A stretch of 64,000 bases of DNA. Source: Polyangium sp. 15x6 (GTDB taxonomy: Bacteria > Myxococcota_A > Polyangia > Polyangiales > Polyangiaceae). The notes below the pieces were generated by a model that saw only the letters and a list, made by a program, of their open reading frames with translations, had not been told where the DNA came from and made no database searches. Location of the stretch: NCBI RefSeq assembly GCF_029960785.1, contig NZ_JASBQE010000029.1, positions 1 to 64,000 on the forward strand, read 5' to 3'. The position numbers and the translations under genes are program-made. Shown piece by piece: positions 1-9,542 of the stretch (positions within the stretch are counted from its first letter, which is position 1; every line of letters starts with the position of its first letter).

Positions 1-941
<941 letters not shown>

Positions 942-1200
942 CCGAAAGCTCCTACTTCACCGACAACGGACGTCGCCGGGTCACGAGAGACCTGGGGTTG
1001 GCCCCGAGTGCGGGCCGGGCAAACGCGTGGTCGGCAGACGACCGGAGCGTACGCCACTGGTGGCCCTATATCCGAAATCGTGACGGGAGCGAAGCGGATG
1101 TCGCCGGTTCGGGCCGTTCTTCGCGGGACGAAGCGTTCCAACGCGGCAAACCGCGCTACGGCGCGCCGCGTTCGTGCGGTGAAACGCGGAAAATGCGGAC

Positions 1201-1482
1201 CTAAGGTTTGGACTTTCCCGAGTCCGAGGAGCCCTCGGGTGTGCACACGAGGCAGTCGAGGCCCTGGATCTCGATGGAGACCTTCTGCGCCACGCCGAGC
1301 CCGTACGGGCAGTGCCGGCACTTCGAGTGGCAACAGTAACCGCGCTTCAGATGGTAGACCGACGTGAAGACGACCTTCTGGTCTTCCTTGTAGAAGTCCA
1401 CGCCTTCGAGAAGCTGGCTGAACTTGGGAAGCGCTTTCGACAAAGCCACCGCCTCACGGGTCCACGTCGCTCGTTCGATCAA
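1201..1482 (-). CDS. DUF5522-like zinc-binding protein
   Basis: This 93-residue protein carries the motif YHLKRGYCCHSKCRHCPYG near its middle, the signature of the small DUF5522 family, whose Cys/His cluster probably binds a metal. The biochemical role is not established. The first usable start is a TTG at 1482 without a clear ribosome-binding site. The same frame is open for 22 more codons up to the TGA of efp at 1549-1551, and that stretch looks protein-like (SPDFRQSYRDVLVRALIERA). The true N-terminus may therefore lie upstream of the TTG. It sits 66 bases downstream of efp on the same strand and is probably co-transcribed with it. Confidence 0.7.
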   Translation of the reverse strand: MIERATWTREAVALSKALPKFSQLLEGVDFYKEDQKVVFTSVYHLKRGYCCHSKCRHCPYGLGVAQKVSIEIQGLDCLVCTPEGSSDSGKSKP

Positions 1483-1548
1483 AGCACGAACGAGGACGTC
1501 ACGGTAGCTCTGTCGAAAATCGGGACTCGTGCGCGGGGAGGGGCGTCT

Positions 1549-2115
1549 TCAGCGGTTCACGCGCTCGAGGTACTTGCCATCGGCGGTGTCGACCTTGACC
1601 CACTCGCCTTCCTTCACGAAGAGCGGGACGTTGATCACCGCGCCGGTCGAGAGCGTGGCGGGCTTGGTGGCGCCGCTCGCGGTGTCGCCCTTCACGCCCG
1701 GCTCGCAGACCGTGATTTGCAGGACGACGCTCGGCGGGATTTCGACGCCGATCGGCTGCTCGTTGAAGAGCGTGACGTCGACCATCATGCCGTCGGACAG
1801 CCACTTGGCGTCGTCGCCGACCTTGTCGCCGGGGACGGTGATCTGCTCGCCCGTGTTCTGGTCCATGAACACGAAGTCGGAGCCTTCCGGGTAGATGTAC
1901 TGGAACGTGCGCGTCTCGACGTTCGCCGGCTCGAGCTTCTCGCCCGACTTGAACGTCCGTTCCAGGACGTTGCCGTTTGCCATGTTCTTCAGCTTCACCC
2001 GGGTGAAGGCCTGGCCTTTGCCGGGCTTAACGAACTGGAACTCGATGACGGAGAAGGGGTCCTTGCTCCCATCGAGCATCATCTTGAGGCCTTTACGGAT
2101 GTCGCTCGTGTCCAT
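1549..2115 (-). CDS. efp: translation elongation factor P
   Basis: Elongation factor P binds between the P and E sites of the ribosome and relieves stalling at polyproline stretches. The 188-residue length matches the family. The N-terminal KOW-like domain contains the loop KPGKGQAF, with Lys33 at the position that is post-translationally modified in many bacteria, and the two OB-fold domains follow. The ATG at 2115 (MDTSDIRKG) was chosen because it gives the usual family N-terminus; the frame is open further upstream but that sequence is not family-like. Lysine 2,3-aminomutase-type enzymes can modify EF-P, and a member of that family begins at the far end of the window, but nothing links the two here. 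Confidence 0.96.
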   Translation of the reverse strand: MDTSDIRKGLKMMLDGSKDPFSVIEFQFVKPGKGQAFTRVKLKNMANGNVLERTFKSGEKLEPANVETRTFQYIYPEGSDFVFMDQNTGEQITVPGDKVGDDAKWLSDGMMVDVTLFNEQPIGVEIPPSVVLQITVCEPGVKGDTASGATKPATLSTGAVINVPLFVKEGEWVKVDTADGKYLERVNR

Positions 2116-2218
2116 GCGGGGCGCTTCCTGGTAGCTTGACTTGGGCGCCCCCCTTAGCACAGGCAAGGGGGTGGCGCACAAGGGGCGAGGCGACTACCCC
2201 ACCCTTCCGACGAAGATC

Positions 2219-3079
2219 ATGGATCAATTCGACGACGAGTTGCGGGAGATCAAGCGTGAGATCGTCGAGTCTCGCGGGCTCATCATCAAGACGAACAACC
2301 TGACGAACGCCCTGGCGGCCGATCTCAAGACGATCTCCAAGCGCCAGCTCGGCTTCGAACGGCGGGCTTTCTGGAACAGCGCGAGCGCCAACCTGCTCTT
2401 CGTTCTGGTGGTGATCGGCGTGGTCAAGCTCGCCTGGGATGCGCGCATCGACTCCGTTCAAGCCGAGACCAAGCAGGCGAAGGACAAGATCACAAAGCTC
2501 GAGTCCGACGTGAAGGAGATGCAGCGGCGCGCGGACGATCGGACGCGGGCGGAGTCGGCGGCCGCGGCGTTCTACGAGCTCGTACGAGCAGGCAGGCGGC
2601 AGGAGATCATCGACGGGTTCGAGGCGCTCCGGAAGGAGCCGCTCTCGCGGGCCGAGCTCGCCTTCTTCACGGACGCGGTGGACACGGCGCGCGCCGAGCT
2701 CGGCATCAAGAGCTACCAGCTCGGGCTCGACCACCTGCGCACGGGACGCTGGCACGAGGCGGCCGTCGCGTTCGAGGACGCGATCCGGATGAAGGAGAAC
2801 GCGGCGCACACGCCGTCGGCGCGGCTCAACCTGGCGCGCGCCTACCGCAAGCTGAACCGGCAGCGCGACGCGATCCCGATGCTGATGCAGCTCTCGGAGG
2901 CCTCGCCGGACAAGGAGATCACCGACGACGCGATGTTCCTGCTCTGCGAGTGCCTCGTCGACATCCAGGCCTGGAACGACGCGAAGACCACGCTGCGCGC
3001 CTTCATCCGCCGCTTCCCCGACAGCCCGTTCCTGAACGACGCGCGGATGGAGCTCGCGGATATCTCACTCAAGCATTGA
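2219..3079 (+). CDS. membrane-anchored coiled-coil TPR protein
   Basis: The 286-residue protein starts MDQFDDELREIKR, has a charged N-terminus, one transmembrane helix at about residues 55-76 (around NLLFVLVVIGVVKLAW), a coiled coil at about 80-115, and C-terminal helical repeats at about 165-286. Those repeats include the TPR-like segments GLDHLRTGRWHEAAVAFEDA and ARAYRKLNRQRDAIPML. It is probably a periplasmic or cytoplasmic scaffold held to the inner membrane, but the partner is unknown. The ATG at 2219 is preferred over the GTG at 2141 because the upstream residues are basic, low in structure and probably noncoding. It is divergent from efp and convergent with the lipoprotein gene at 3132. 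Confidence 0.8.
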   Translation: MDQFDDELREIKREIVESRGLIIKTNNLTNALAADLKTISKRQLGFERRAFWNSASANLLFVLVVIGVVKLAWDARIDSVQAETKQAKDKITKLESDVKEMQRRADDRTRAESAAAAFYELVRAGRRQEIIDGFEALRKEPLSRAELAFFTDAVDTARAELGIKSYQLGLDHLRTGRWHEAAVAFEDAIRMKENAAHTPSARLNLARAYRKLNRQRDAIPMLMQLSEASPDKEITDDAMFLLCECLVDIQAWNDAKTTLRAFIRRFPDSPFLNDARMELADISLKH

Positions 3080-3085
3080 AGGCGG

Positions 3086-3124
3086 GATCGTTGGGGCAGC
3101 AACGATCACCGGGCGGGCGCCCGG
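3086..3124. terminator. two hairpins between convergent genes
   Basis: Seven bases after the stop of the TPR gene, GATCGTT (3086-3092) pairs with AACGATC (3101-3107). This is followed by CCGGGCG (3109-3115) pairing with CGCCCGG (3118-3124). The pair fills most of the gap between two converging genes, which is where a bidirectional terminator is expected. There is no long T tract, so the mechanism is inferred from position and structure only. Confidence 0.55.
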
Positions 3125-3131
3125 CGCATGT

Positions 3132-3683
3132 TCACTTGCCGCCGCAGGGAGCCAGGATGGCTCCGAACGTGCCGGAGAGGCAGTCCGAGATCATCGCGCA
3201 CGGCTGGGACAGACACGCCGTCAACTCGTCGATCACGCTGTCCTGCGCGAGCTCGAAGCCGTAGCAGTAATCATCCAGAAAGGGGTTCCCCTCCATGTTG
3301 CACTCCGCGAGCCGCGGGAGGCACGCGGCCTCGAAGGCCTTCGTCGAAGCCGTTTCGGGCATCGTCGCAGCGACGGTCGAAACACAAGAATCCATCGACG
3401 TCATGCAATCGCGCTCGACGATGCATTTCTGGCTGGGGGCGACCGCCTCGGCCCGGTAGAGATTCCTGTTGCAAACCCATTTCGCGGTGCATTCCTGCAC
3501 CTGGCTCGGCTCCGGCATCAGGCCGCACGCCGTGTCCCGATCGAAGAGCGCCTGGCAGAACTTCGAATCATCCGCCGGCTTCTGATCGTTGTTCTCCGTC
3601 TCCGGGTCGTCGCTGCACCCGGGGAGACTCATCGCGGCGACGAACGCGCCGAAGGCCACACCAAACATCGTTCGCATCTTCAT
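3132..3683 (-). CDS. Cys-rich lipoprotein
   Basis: This 183-residue protein starts MKMRTMFGVAFGAF and has a lipobox at SLPGC (Cys22), followed by a short acidic linker and a domain with about a dozen Cys residues. Spaced Cys pairs in the mature part suggest disulfides and an extracytoplasmic location. No family is recognised. The start at 3683 lies one base beyond the TGA of the upstream esterase gene (3685-3687), so the two are almost certainly one transcript, and the lipoprotein may accompany the esterase on the cell surface. Confidence 0.75.
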   Translation of the reverse strand: MKMRTMFGVAFGAFVAAMSLPGCSDDPETENNDQKPADDSKFCQALFDRDTACGLMPEPSQVQECTAKWVCNRNLYRAEAVAPSQKCIVERDCMTSMDSCVSTVAATMPETASTKAFEAACLPRLAECNMEGNPFLDDYCYGFELAQDSVIDELTACLSQPCAMISDCLSGTFGAILAPCGGK

Positions 3684-3684
3684 T

Positions 3685-5046
3685 TCACAACCCCTTGAAC
3701 AGATCCATCGGCCGAAATACCCGCGCCCGCCACGCCGCCTCGTTGTGCGGCGCCCCCGCTTCCCACCAATGGTACACGTCCGTCTGCAGCGTGTAACCCA
3801 CCGAAACCAGGACGTCCCGCATCTGCGCATTCTCGCAGGCGTTGTCGCCGAGCCCGACGTCGTCCTCGATCCCGTCGCCATCCGTGTCCTTGCACTTGGC
3901 CTCATTTTCGGCCTGGCCGAGCGCCGGATCGCCGCCACCCGAATCGAGGTAGAGCACCGTCGTGCGATGGCCGTGCGCGGCATACCGCTCGATCATCGTC
4001 TCGTTCTTCGACGTCTCGCCCATCTTGCCCCAGCCCATCGTGCCCGAGAGGCTCGCCGCGTACTCGTATTCGCCCGGGAAACGGTCCGCGATGTGGAATG
4101 AAATGAGCCCGCCGAGCGACGAGCCCATCGTGCCCACCTTCGGCGGCTCGCCGTATCGATCCGCGACGAGCTTGCGGACCGTGCCGTTCACGAAATCCGC
4201 ATAGGCGTCGCCCTTGCCGCCCCAGGGCTCGACCATGCCGTCCTCGTCGAGATCGATGATGTCGGGCACGTGCGTGTACTCGTCCATTCGACCGATGCCC
4301 GTGTTGTCGATTCCCACGAGCATCATCCCCGCAGGCACGCTGCTTTGCAGCATCCAACCGCCCCACACCGCCGCTGGATCGAACAGGTTCTGCCCGTCGT
4401 GCACGTAAAGCACGTGCGTCGCCGCGCCCTCCGGCACCCACACGTTCACCGTGCGCTCCGGCATCTGCGCGTCGCCGATCCGGAAGAATCGATCGAGGTG
4501 CGCCGCCTTCGGCGCGACGAGGCTCATTTCCCCGTTGTCGTCGTACGTGTACGAGCGCGCCCACGGGTCGGCCTCCCAGATCGTCTTGTTCGTGAACTTG
4601 TAGCGACTGCCCGCTGCCAGCTCCTTCAGGTGCAGAAAGCGAAAGCCCGCGTTGTCGATCTTCATCGGGCTGCCCACCCAGCCGTCGTGATCACCCGCGA
4701 CGAGATCCAGGCTCGGGTTCGTCGAGACGAACAGATGCCCGCCCTCCACCCACACGGGCCATCCGTCGCTCGCGGCGTACTTGTCCATCGTGCCTTCGAG
4801 GTCCGCGCGGAGCTCGGCGAGCAGGCCGTCGAGGCTCGTCGCGGTCGAACCGCCTTGCCCCGCGCCGCCCGCGGCTCCGGTGCCGCCCGCGCCTCCGAGT
4901 CCGCCGCCGCCTTGCCCGTTTCCTCCCGCGCCTCCGCCGCTCCCTCCGTCCCCGCAGCCGACGATCATCGCCGCGAGCGCGACGAACGCAGGGAAGAGCA
5001 TCCACGACCCGCAAACACGAGCACCCGAGGAACGAGGGTTCGTCAT
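3685..5046 (-). CDS. esterase D-family lipoprotein
   Basis: The 453-residue product has a lipoprotein signal ending MIVGC, then a Gly-rich tether (GGSGGGAGGNGQGGGG) and a CBM48-like beta domain at about residues 85-180. A putative esterase (PF00756-like) alpha/beta-hydrolase domain follows. Visible active-site features are the nucleophile elbow GSSLGG, the acidic residue region YLDSGGG, and a late His in AGAPHNEAAW. The family hydrolyses acyl esters, for example on polysaccharides; the substrate here is not evident. An inserted DTDGDGIEDD stretch looks like a calcium loop. The ATG at 5046 is chosen because it places the signal peptide correctly. It is likely an outer-membrane or surface enzyme. 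Confidence 0.85.
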   Translation of the reverse strand: MTNPRSSGARVCGSWMLFPAFVALAAMIVGCGDGGSGGGAGGNGQGGGGLGGAGGTGAAGGAGQGGSTATSLDGLLAELRADLEGTMDKYAASDGWPVWVEGGHLFVSTNPSLDLVAGDHDGWVGSPMKIDNAGFRFLHLKELAAGSRYKFTNKTIWEADPWARSYTYDDNGEMSLVAPKAAHLDRFFRIGDAQMPERTVNVWVPEGAATHVLYVHDGQNLFDPAAVWGGWMLQSSVPAGMMLVGIDNTGIGRMDEYTHVPDIIDLDEDGMVEPWGGKGDAYADFVNGTVRKLVADRYGEPPKVGTMGSSLGGLISFHIADRFPGEYEYAASLSGTMGWGKMGETSKNETMIERYAAHGHRTTVLYLDSGGGDPALGQAENEAKCKDTDGDGIEDDVGLGDNACENAQMRDVLVSVGYTLQTDVYHWWEAGAPHNEAAWRARVFRPMDLFKGL

Positions 5047-5126
5047 GACGTACCGCCTCCCGAAGTAGCGAACGAAGAGCGGGAGTGTGGGCGTGTGGCT
5101 CCGCGAAGGCAACGGCCGCGGCGGCG

Positions 5127-6506
5127 TCAGCGCCGACGTGTTTTGCGTCCCTCGCGCTCCGCCTCCGCGGCCTCTTCCTCGGCGAGTCGCTCGGCTTCGG
5201 ATGCGTCCTTCGTGTCGCTCACGTCCACGCGCACCTTCGGCGCGCTCGGATCGCTCACGTCCCGCACATCGATCCGCGCGCCCTCGACCTTCAGCGCCTG
5301 CGCGCGGCTGCGGATCACGCCCTTCGCGCGTTCGAGCGCGGCGTGCGCCGTCTTGCCCGCCTCGTTCACGTTGCTCGCCGTCTCGCGCATCACCTTGCCG
5401 AAGAACAGCGACAACATTTGCAGCACGAAAGGCGCGACCACGCGCACGCCCACGAACACCGCGATCTGCGCGATCGTGAGCCCGAACAGGATGAACCCGG
5501 CGATCGGCCCGGGGATCACGTCCGAGCCCCCGTGACGCTCGTACTCGCGCGCCCAGCGCTCTTGCCGCTCTTCCCAGCGCTCTTGCCTCCGCGCCCAGCG
5601 CTCGGCCCTTCGTTCGGCTCTTCGCTCGGCCTTCTCGGCTTTGCGTTCGGCTTTGCGTTCGTGGTGCTCGGCCTTCTCCTCGCCCTTCGCCGCGTGTTTG
5701 TCCGCCTTCTTCGACGGCGCCTCGCCGAGCTTCTCGACGAGCGGCGCGAGCCTGCTCGCGCGTTTGTCCGGGTCGGGCTCGAGCATGGCCACGAGCGCGG
5801 TCACGAGCGCCGGGCGCGCGGATCGACCGAGCGCGGCTTCGACGTCGATGGCGAGGCCTTTGTGCGGCAAATCCTCGGGTTGCATGCCCGTGAGCATCGA
5901 CACGGCCGTCGCGCCGATCGCGTAGACGTCGGAGGCGGGCATCGCGCGGCCCTGGAACTGCTCGGGCGCCATGAACCCGAACGTGCCGACCACGGTGCTG
6001 CCGCCTTGGGGCTTCATCTTGTCGCGCACCGCGCCGAAATCGATCAGGGCAAACGATCCGTCGGGCCTCCTGAGCACGTTGCTCGGCTTGATGTCGCGGT
6101 GCACGACGGGCGGCGCGCGGCCGTGCAGGTAGTCGAGGATCGCCGAGGCGTCGCGCAGGAAGCGGATCACGTCGGCCTCACCGAGCGTCGCGCCGCGCTG
6201 CTGCATCGCGGCGAGGCTCTCGCCCTCGATTTTCTGCGTGACGAGGAAGAGCTCGCCGCCCTCCTCGAAGTGCTCGACGTAACGGGGCAGACCCGGATGC
6301 GACAAGCTTGCGAGCACACGTGCCTCGCGCTCGGCGAGCTCCACCTCTTTCCAGCTCTTCGCGCCGCGCACGCGGAATCGCTTGATCGCGACGGGCTGGC
6401 CTTCCTTCTTGTCGACGGCCTCGAACGTCGCGCCTTGCCCACCCTCGCCGAGGAGGCGCACGACCGCGTATCGACCCTCGCGCAGGTTCTCCGGTGCGTC
6501 GTTCAT
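5127..6506 (-). CDS. membrane Ser/Thr protein kinase
   Basis: The 459-residue protein has a complete Hanks-type kinase domain at about residues 12-270: glycine loop LLGEGGQGA, catalytic Lys42 in VAIKRF, the HRDIKPSN loop, IDFGAV and APEQ. It should therefore be active. The kinase is followed by a very charged repetitive linker rich in Lys/Arg/Glu (KAERKAEKAERRAERRAE type), a hydrophobic stretch of one or two helices (around AGFILFGLTIAQIAVFVGV), and a cytoplasmic or periplasmic tail rich in Asp and Val. The ATG at 6506 is used; a GTG at 6521 would add five residues. The substrate and signal are unknown. Confidence 0.9.
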   Translation of the reverse strand: MNDAPENLREGRYAVVRLLGEGGQGATFEAVDKKEGQPVAIKRFRVRGAKSWKEVELAEREARVLASLSHPGLPRYVEHFEEGGELFLVTQKIEGESLAAMQQRGATLGEADVIRFLRDASAILDYLHGRAPPVVHRDIKPSNVLRRPDGSFALIDFGAVRDKMKPQGGSTVVGTFGFMAPEQFQGRAMPASDVYAIGATAVSMLTGMQPEDLPHKGLAIDVEAALGRSARPALVTALVAMLEPDPDKRASRLAPLVEKLGEAPSKKADKHAAKGEEKAEHHERKAERKAEKAERRAERRAERWARRQERWEERQERWAREYERHGGSDVIPGPIAGFILFGLTIAQIAVFVGVRVVAPFVLQMLSLFFGKVMRETASNVNEAGKTAHAALERAKGVIRSRAQALKVEGARIDVRDVSDPSAPKVRVDVSDTKDASEAERLAEEEAAEAEREGRKTRRR

Positions 6507-6891
6507 GAAGTCCGCGGGCACGGACGATAGCGCGGAACAGCGGCCCGGGTGGCAGGAGATTCGGTGGCCTCCTCTACGGTTCGCCCGGTTGTCAGGGCTC
6601 GAAGAACGCTCCGGCCGCGTTCACGTTCTCGCGGGCCCATTCGAGGTTCGGCAGGCCGTCCGTAACATCGGCGGGGGCAACGGCCGGGGCGGCGCGGACA
6701 CGCGAGCGAGCGCTCTCCTGGAGGTTCGAGCCTCCAACGCTGGAGGCGTACGCCTCCATCTTACGCCTCCGGGAGAGCGTATCTCTGCTGCACATCCCTC
6801 GGAAACGGCCTTCTTCCGTCATGGCATGGCCATTGCTGAAGCCAGGTCACACGCGGCCAACGATACACCCGACCGTAGGGAGGATTCCCCC
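6507..6891. other. intergenic region without a supported gene
   Basis: This gap of about 385 bases lies between the divergent kinase and lipoprotein genes. No frame in it looks like protein. Its main content is the nested inverted-repeat block at 6711-6779. The ribosome-binding site of the next gene, AGGGAGG, lies at 6877-6883. Confidence 0.6.
6711..6779. repeat. nested inverted repeats and palindrome
   Basis: Outer arms CGCTCTCC (6711-6718) and GGAGAGCG (6772-6779) enclose a hairpin TGGAGG-TTCGAG-CCTCCA (6719-6736) and a perfect 18-base palindrome TGGAGGCGTACGCCTCCA (6741-6758). The block could fold into a cruciform or a branched RNA. It lies about 110 bases upstream of a plus-strand lipoprotein gene and between divergent genes, so it may be an operator, a structured leader or a mobile-element remnant. 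No function is assigned. Confidence 0.6.
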
Positions 6892-7275
6892 ATGATGACC
6901 AGCACGCTGCACGAGACCTTCGTCGTCCTTCTGTTCAGCGCAGCCGCCGCCGCCGCCGGCTGCTTGCCCGATTCCGCGGGACCCGCCACGCCGGCGAAGC
7001 CGCTCGTCGAGATCACCGAGATTGAGGGCGCGGTGGCCGCCGAGGACCAGAGCGCGCTCGCGGACCAGATCCCGTGCGCGGGCGCGGCCGATTGCCACTC
7101 CGACAAACCCGCGCTCGCGAGCGTCGACGCGTGCATTCAAGATTCGGCCTGCGCTGCGAGGCTCGGCAAGCTGCTCCAGGGCCTGCTCGTCGCCGAAGGG
7201 ACGCCCGTGCACACCGCCGTGGAGACGGGCGACCACCGGCGCGTGGTGGCGGCGCGGGGCTCGCGTGCGCATTGA
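6892..7275 (+). CDS. short lipoprotein, probably frameshifted
   Basis: A strong ribosome-binding site (AGGGAGG at 6877-6883) precedes the ATG at 6892. The product begins with a signal peptide and lipobox AAAAGC, followed by a mature part with two closely spaced Cys pairs (CAGAADCHSDK, CIQDSACAARL). The frame stops at 7275 after 127 residues. A shifted frame beginning near 7250 then continues with credible protein sequence (ALNDASGTEFQIESYDDD) up to about 7390. The gene therefore looks interrupted by a one-base indel near 7245-7260 and may be a pseudogene or a sequencing error. No family is recognised. Confidence 0.55.
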   Translation: MMTSTLHETFVVLLFSAAAAAAGCLPDSAGPATPAKPLVEITEIEGAVAAEDQSALADQIPCAGAADCHSDKPALASVDACIQDSACAARLGKLLQGLLVAEGTPVHTAVETGDHRRVVAARGSRAH

Positions 7276-7399
7276 ACGACGCGAGTGGAACGGAGTTCCA
7301 GATCGAGAGCTACGACGACGATAAAACCTTCTGCATCGACAAGCCTTCCCTGTTCGTGACCCGCTTCACCACCGCTCCGACTCGTGATAGGAAGGGTCC

Positions 7400-8641
7400 A
7401 TGCGAGGACGGAAAACGAATTGGCTTGGGATGGTCGTGGGCGGTTTGTCGCTCGGGCTCGCGCTCGTGGGTGCGTGCTCGGCGTCGGGCGGGAGCGGGAC
7501 CGGGAACGGCGCGAGTGAAGGCGCGGGCGCTTCTGGCGCTTCGGGGCAAGGCGGCGCGGGCGCGTCGGGCGGCAATGGGCCCGGCCCGGGCGGCAGCGGC
7601 GGCGGCACTTTCGTCGGGTCGTCGAGCAGCGGCACGGGCGGCGGGCTCCCGGACGCCGATACGTGTGCGAGCGTCTCGTCCGAGGCGACGGCGGGCAAGC
7701 AGCCGGCGGATATCATCATCGCGGTCGACACCTCGGGCAGCATGGACGAGGAGATCGCCGAGGTGCAGGCGAACCTGAACAAGTTCGCGCAGCTCATCAC
7801 GGCGAGCGGGATCGACGTGCACGTCGTGATGATCGCGGACGCGACGATGTGCATCCCCGCGCCGCTCGGCAGCGGGAGCTGCAATGGAATGGACGAGAAG
7901 CTCCCGGGCTACCGGCACGTCGTGCAGACCGTCGCCAGCACGGACGCGTTCCAGCAGATCCTGAACACGTATCCGCAATGGAAGGACGTGCTGCGGCCGA
8001 ACGCGGTGAAGACGATCGCCGTCGTGTCGGACGACAACTCCGACATGGCCGCGAACACGTTCGTGAACCAGCTCCTCGCGCTCGACCCGACGTTCCAGGG
8101 CTTCAAGTTCGACGCGATCGTCTCGTTCGAATCGGGCGAGCAATGCATCTTCCAGTGCGCCTTCGGCAACTGCGCGAATTGCCCGTTCACCTGCTGCAAC
8201 AAGCAGTCGTTCGCGTGTGAGCCGATCTCGGCGGCGGAGGGCACGGTCTACAAGCAGCTCGTGCAGCAGACGGGCGGCGTCCTCGGCAACCTCTGCACCC
8301 AGAACTTCGACCCGGTCTTCAACGACATGGCGACCGCCGTCGTCTCGGAGGCGAAGATCTCCTGCGATTACCCGATCCCGGTTCCGCCCGACGGCACGAC
8401 GATCGACCCGAAGAAGGTCAACGTCGTCTACACGAACAGCAATGGCACGAAGACCACCATTTACAACGTGCCCACGGGTCAGGCCGATTGCGGGAACACG
8501 GGCGGCTGGTATTACGACGTGCCCGGCGCCCCGACGAAGATCTCGATGTGCCAGAATACCTGCGCCGCGCTCCAGGGCGACGCGGGCGGGAAGGTCGAGG
8601 TGCTCTTCGGCTGCGAGACGCAGATCAAGCCGCCGGAATGA
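7400..8641 (+). CDS. vWA-domain lipoprotein
   Basis: This 413-residue lipoprotein has its signal peptide ending at VGAC, a long Gly/Ser/Ala tether at about residues 27-80 and a von Willebrand factor A domain. The metal-ion-dependent adhesion site is DTSGSM (Asp110-Met115), with further likely ligands downstream (VVSDDNSDM). A Cys-rich insert follows (CAFGNCANCPFTCC). Such surface vWA proteins bind proteins or other ligands through a divalent metal. A ribosome-binding site AGGAAGG precedes the ATG at 7400. It ends only six bases from the converging gene at 8648. Confidence 0.88.
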   Translation: MRGRKTNWLGMVVGGLSLGLALVGACSASGGSGTGNGASEGAGASGASGQGGAGASGGNGPGPGGSGGGTFVGSSSSGTGGGLPDADTCASVSSEATAGKQPADIIIAVDTSGSMDEEIAEVQANLNKFAQLITASGIDVHVVMIADATMCIPAPLGSGSCNGMDEKLPGYRHVVQTVASTDAFQQILNTYPQWKDVLRPNAVKTIAVVSDDNSDMAANTFVNQLLALDPTFQGFKFDAIVSFESGEQCIFQCAFGNCANCPFTCCNKQSFACEPISAAEGTVYKQLVQQTGGVLGNLCTQNFDPVFNDMATAVVSEAKISCDYPIPVPPDGTTIDPKKVNVVYTNSNGTKTTIYNVPTGQADCGNTGGWYYDVPGAPTKISMCQNTCAALQGDAGGKVEVLFGCETQIKPPE

Positions 8642-8647
8642 TCGGAT

Positions 8648-9493
8648 TCAATCCTCCGGCGACGCCCACGCGTGGCGCCGGACCCACGTGCCCACCAGCG
8701 TCGCTTGCACGACCGCCGCGGTCGTGATCACGAGCCCCACGAAATACTGCCCGAAGAACGGGATGAACCCCACCGTGTAGGCCGCGAGCAGGATGGCCGC
8801 CATGCCTGCCGCGGTCGACGCGACGAAGAGCCCGAGGAGCTTTCCGTAGGCTCGTGGCGAATGCGAGACGATCGCTACCCAGGCGACCGGCCAGAGGCCA
8901 TTGATGGCGTGCCCGGTCATCGAAATCGCGAGGATCACCGCGGGCGTCACCGCGATCCCCACGAGGGTGAGGGCGAGCGTGAGCCACACGTTTCCGGGCA
9001 GGAGGATCGCCGAGAGGAGCGCCGGCCAGAAGCCTCCGAGCACGCACACGAGGCCGCGGAGGAACGAAAGAAAAAGATCCCAGCGCGAGGTGAAGCTCGC
9101 CGAGAAAGGGAGGCCCGGCGCGTCGCGGCCCACGTGCTCCACGATCTGGAAATACGCGGCGGAGAGCGTGCCGAGGTAGATCACGTTGAAAAACGTGGAT
9201 ATGGAGGCCACCGGGATCGCGGTGAGCCAGTAAGGCACGGCGAGCGCGGCGAGGAGGAGCATGCCCTCCTCGTCGAAGGGGCGTCGCAATGCGAGGGCGA
9301 AATCCTCGCGCTCGGGGCGCTCGGGCTCGGGCAGGGGGCTCGCGAGGGCGCCGCAGCGCGGGCACATCGTCAAGGGACGCGGGTTTTGCTCCGTGACGAA
9401 GAGCTTTAGGCACGGCGTGCAATGGAGCGCGCCGCATTGCGTGCACGCGTGCGTCGCGCTCGTCCCGGGGTGTGCCTGGCAGGGGCCCGCCAT
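8648..9493 (-). CDS. zinc-ribbon/B-box-like polytopic membrane protein
   Basis: The N-terminal 55 residues of this 281-residue protein carry a Cys/His pattern (CQAHPGTSATHACTQC, then CTPC and CPRCG) typical of a B-box-like or zinc-ribbon module. The remainder has about six hydrophobic helices. This layout, with a soluble zinc module followed by an integral membrane domain, is common among uncharacterised deltaproteobacterial proteins; the function is unknown. The ATG at 9493 was chosen because it starts directly before the zinc-binding motif. It lies 49 bases downstream of the pxpB-pxpC gene on the same strand and could share its transcript. Confidence 0.75.
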   Translation of the reverse strand: MAGPCQAHPGTSATHACTQCGALHCTPCLKLFVTEQNPRPLTMCPRCGALASPLPEPERPEREDFALALRRPFDEEGMLLLAALAVPYWLTAIPVASISTFFNVIYLGTLSAAYFQIVEHVGRDAPGLPFSASFTSRWDLFLSFLRGLVCVLGGFWPALLSAILLPGNVWLTLALTLVGIAVTPAVILAISMTGHAINGLWPVAWVAIVSHSPRAYGKLLGLFVASTAAGMAAILLAAYTVGFIPFFGQYFVGLVITTAAVVQATLVGTWVRRHAWASPED

Positions 9494-9542
9494 CGAAGGG
9501 GGATCGTTACCCGACCTGGGCGGAAAAGGCAATGACGAGCCG

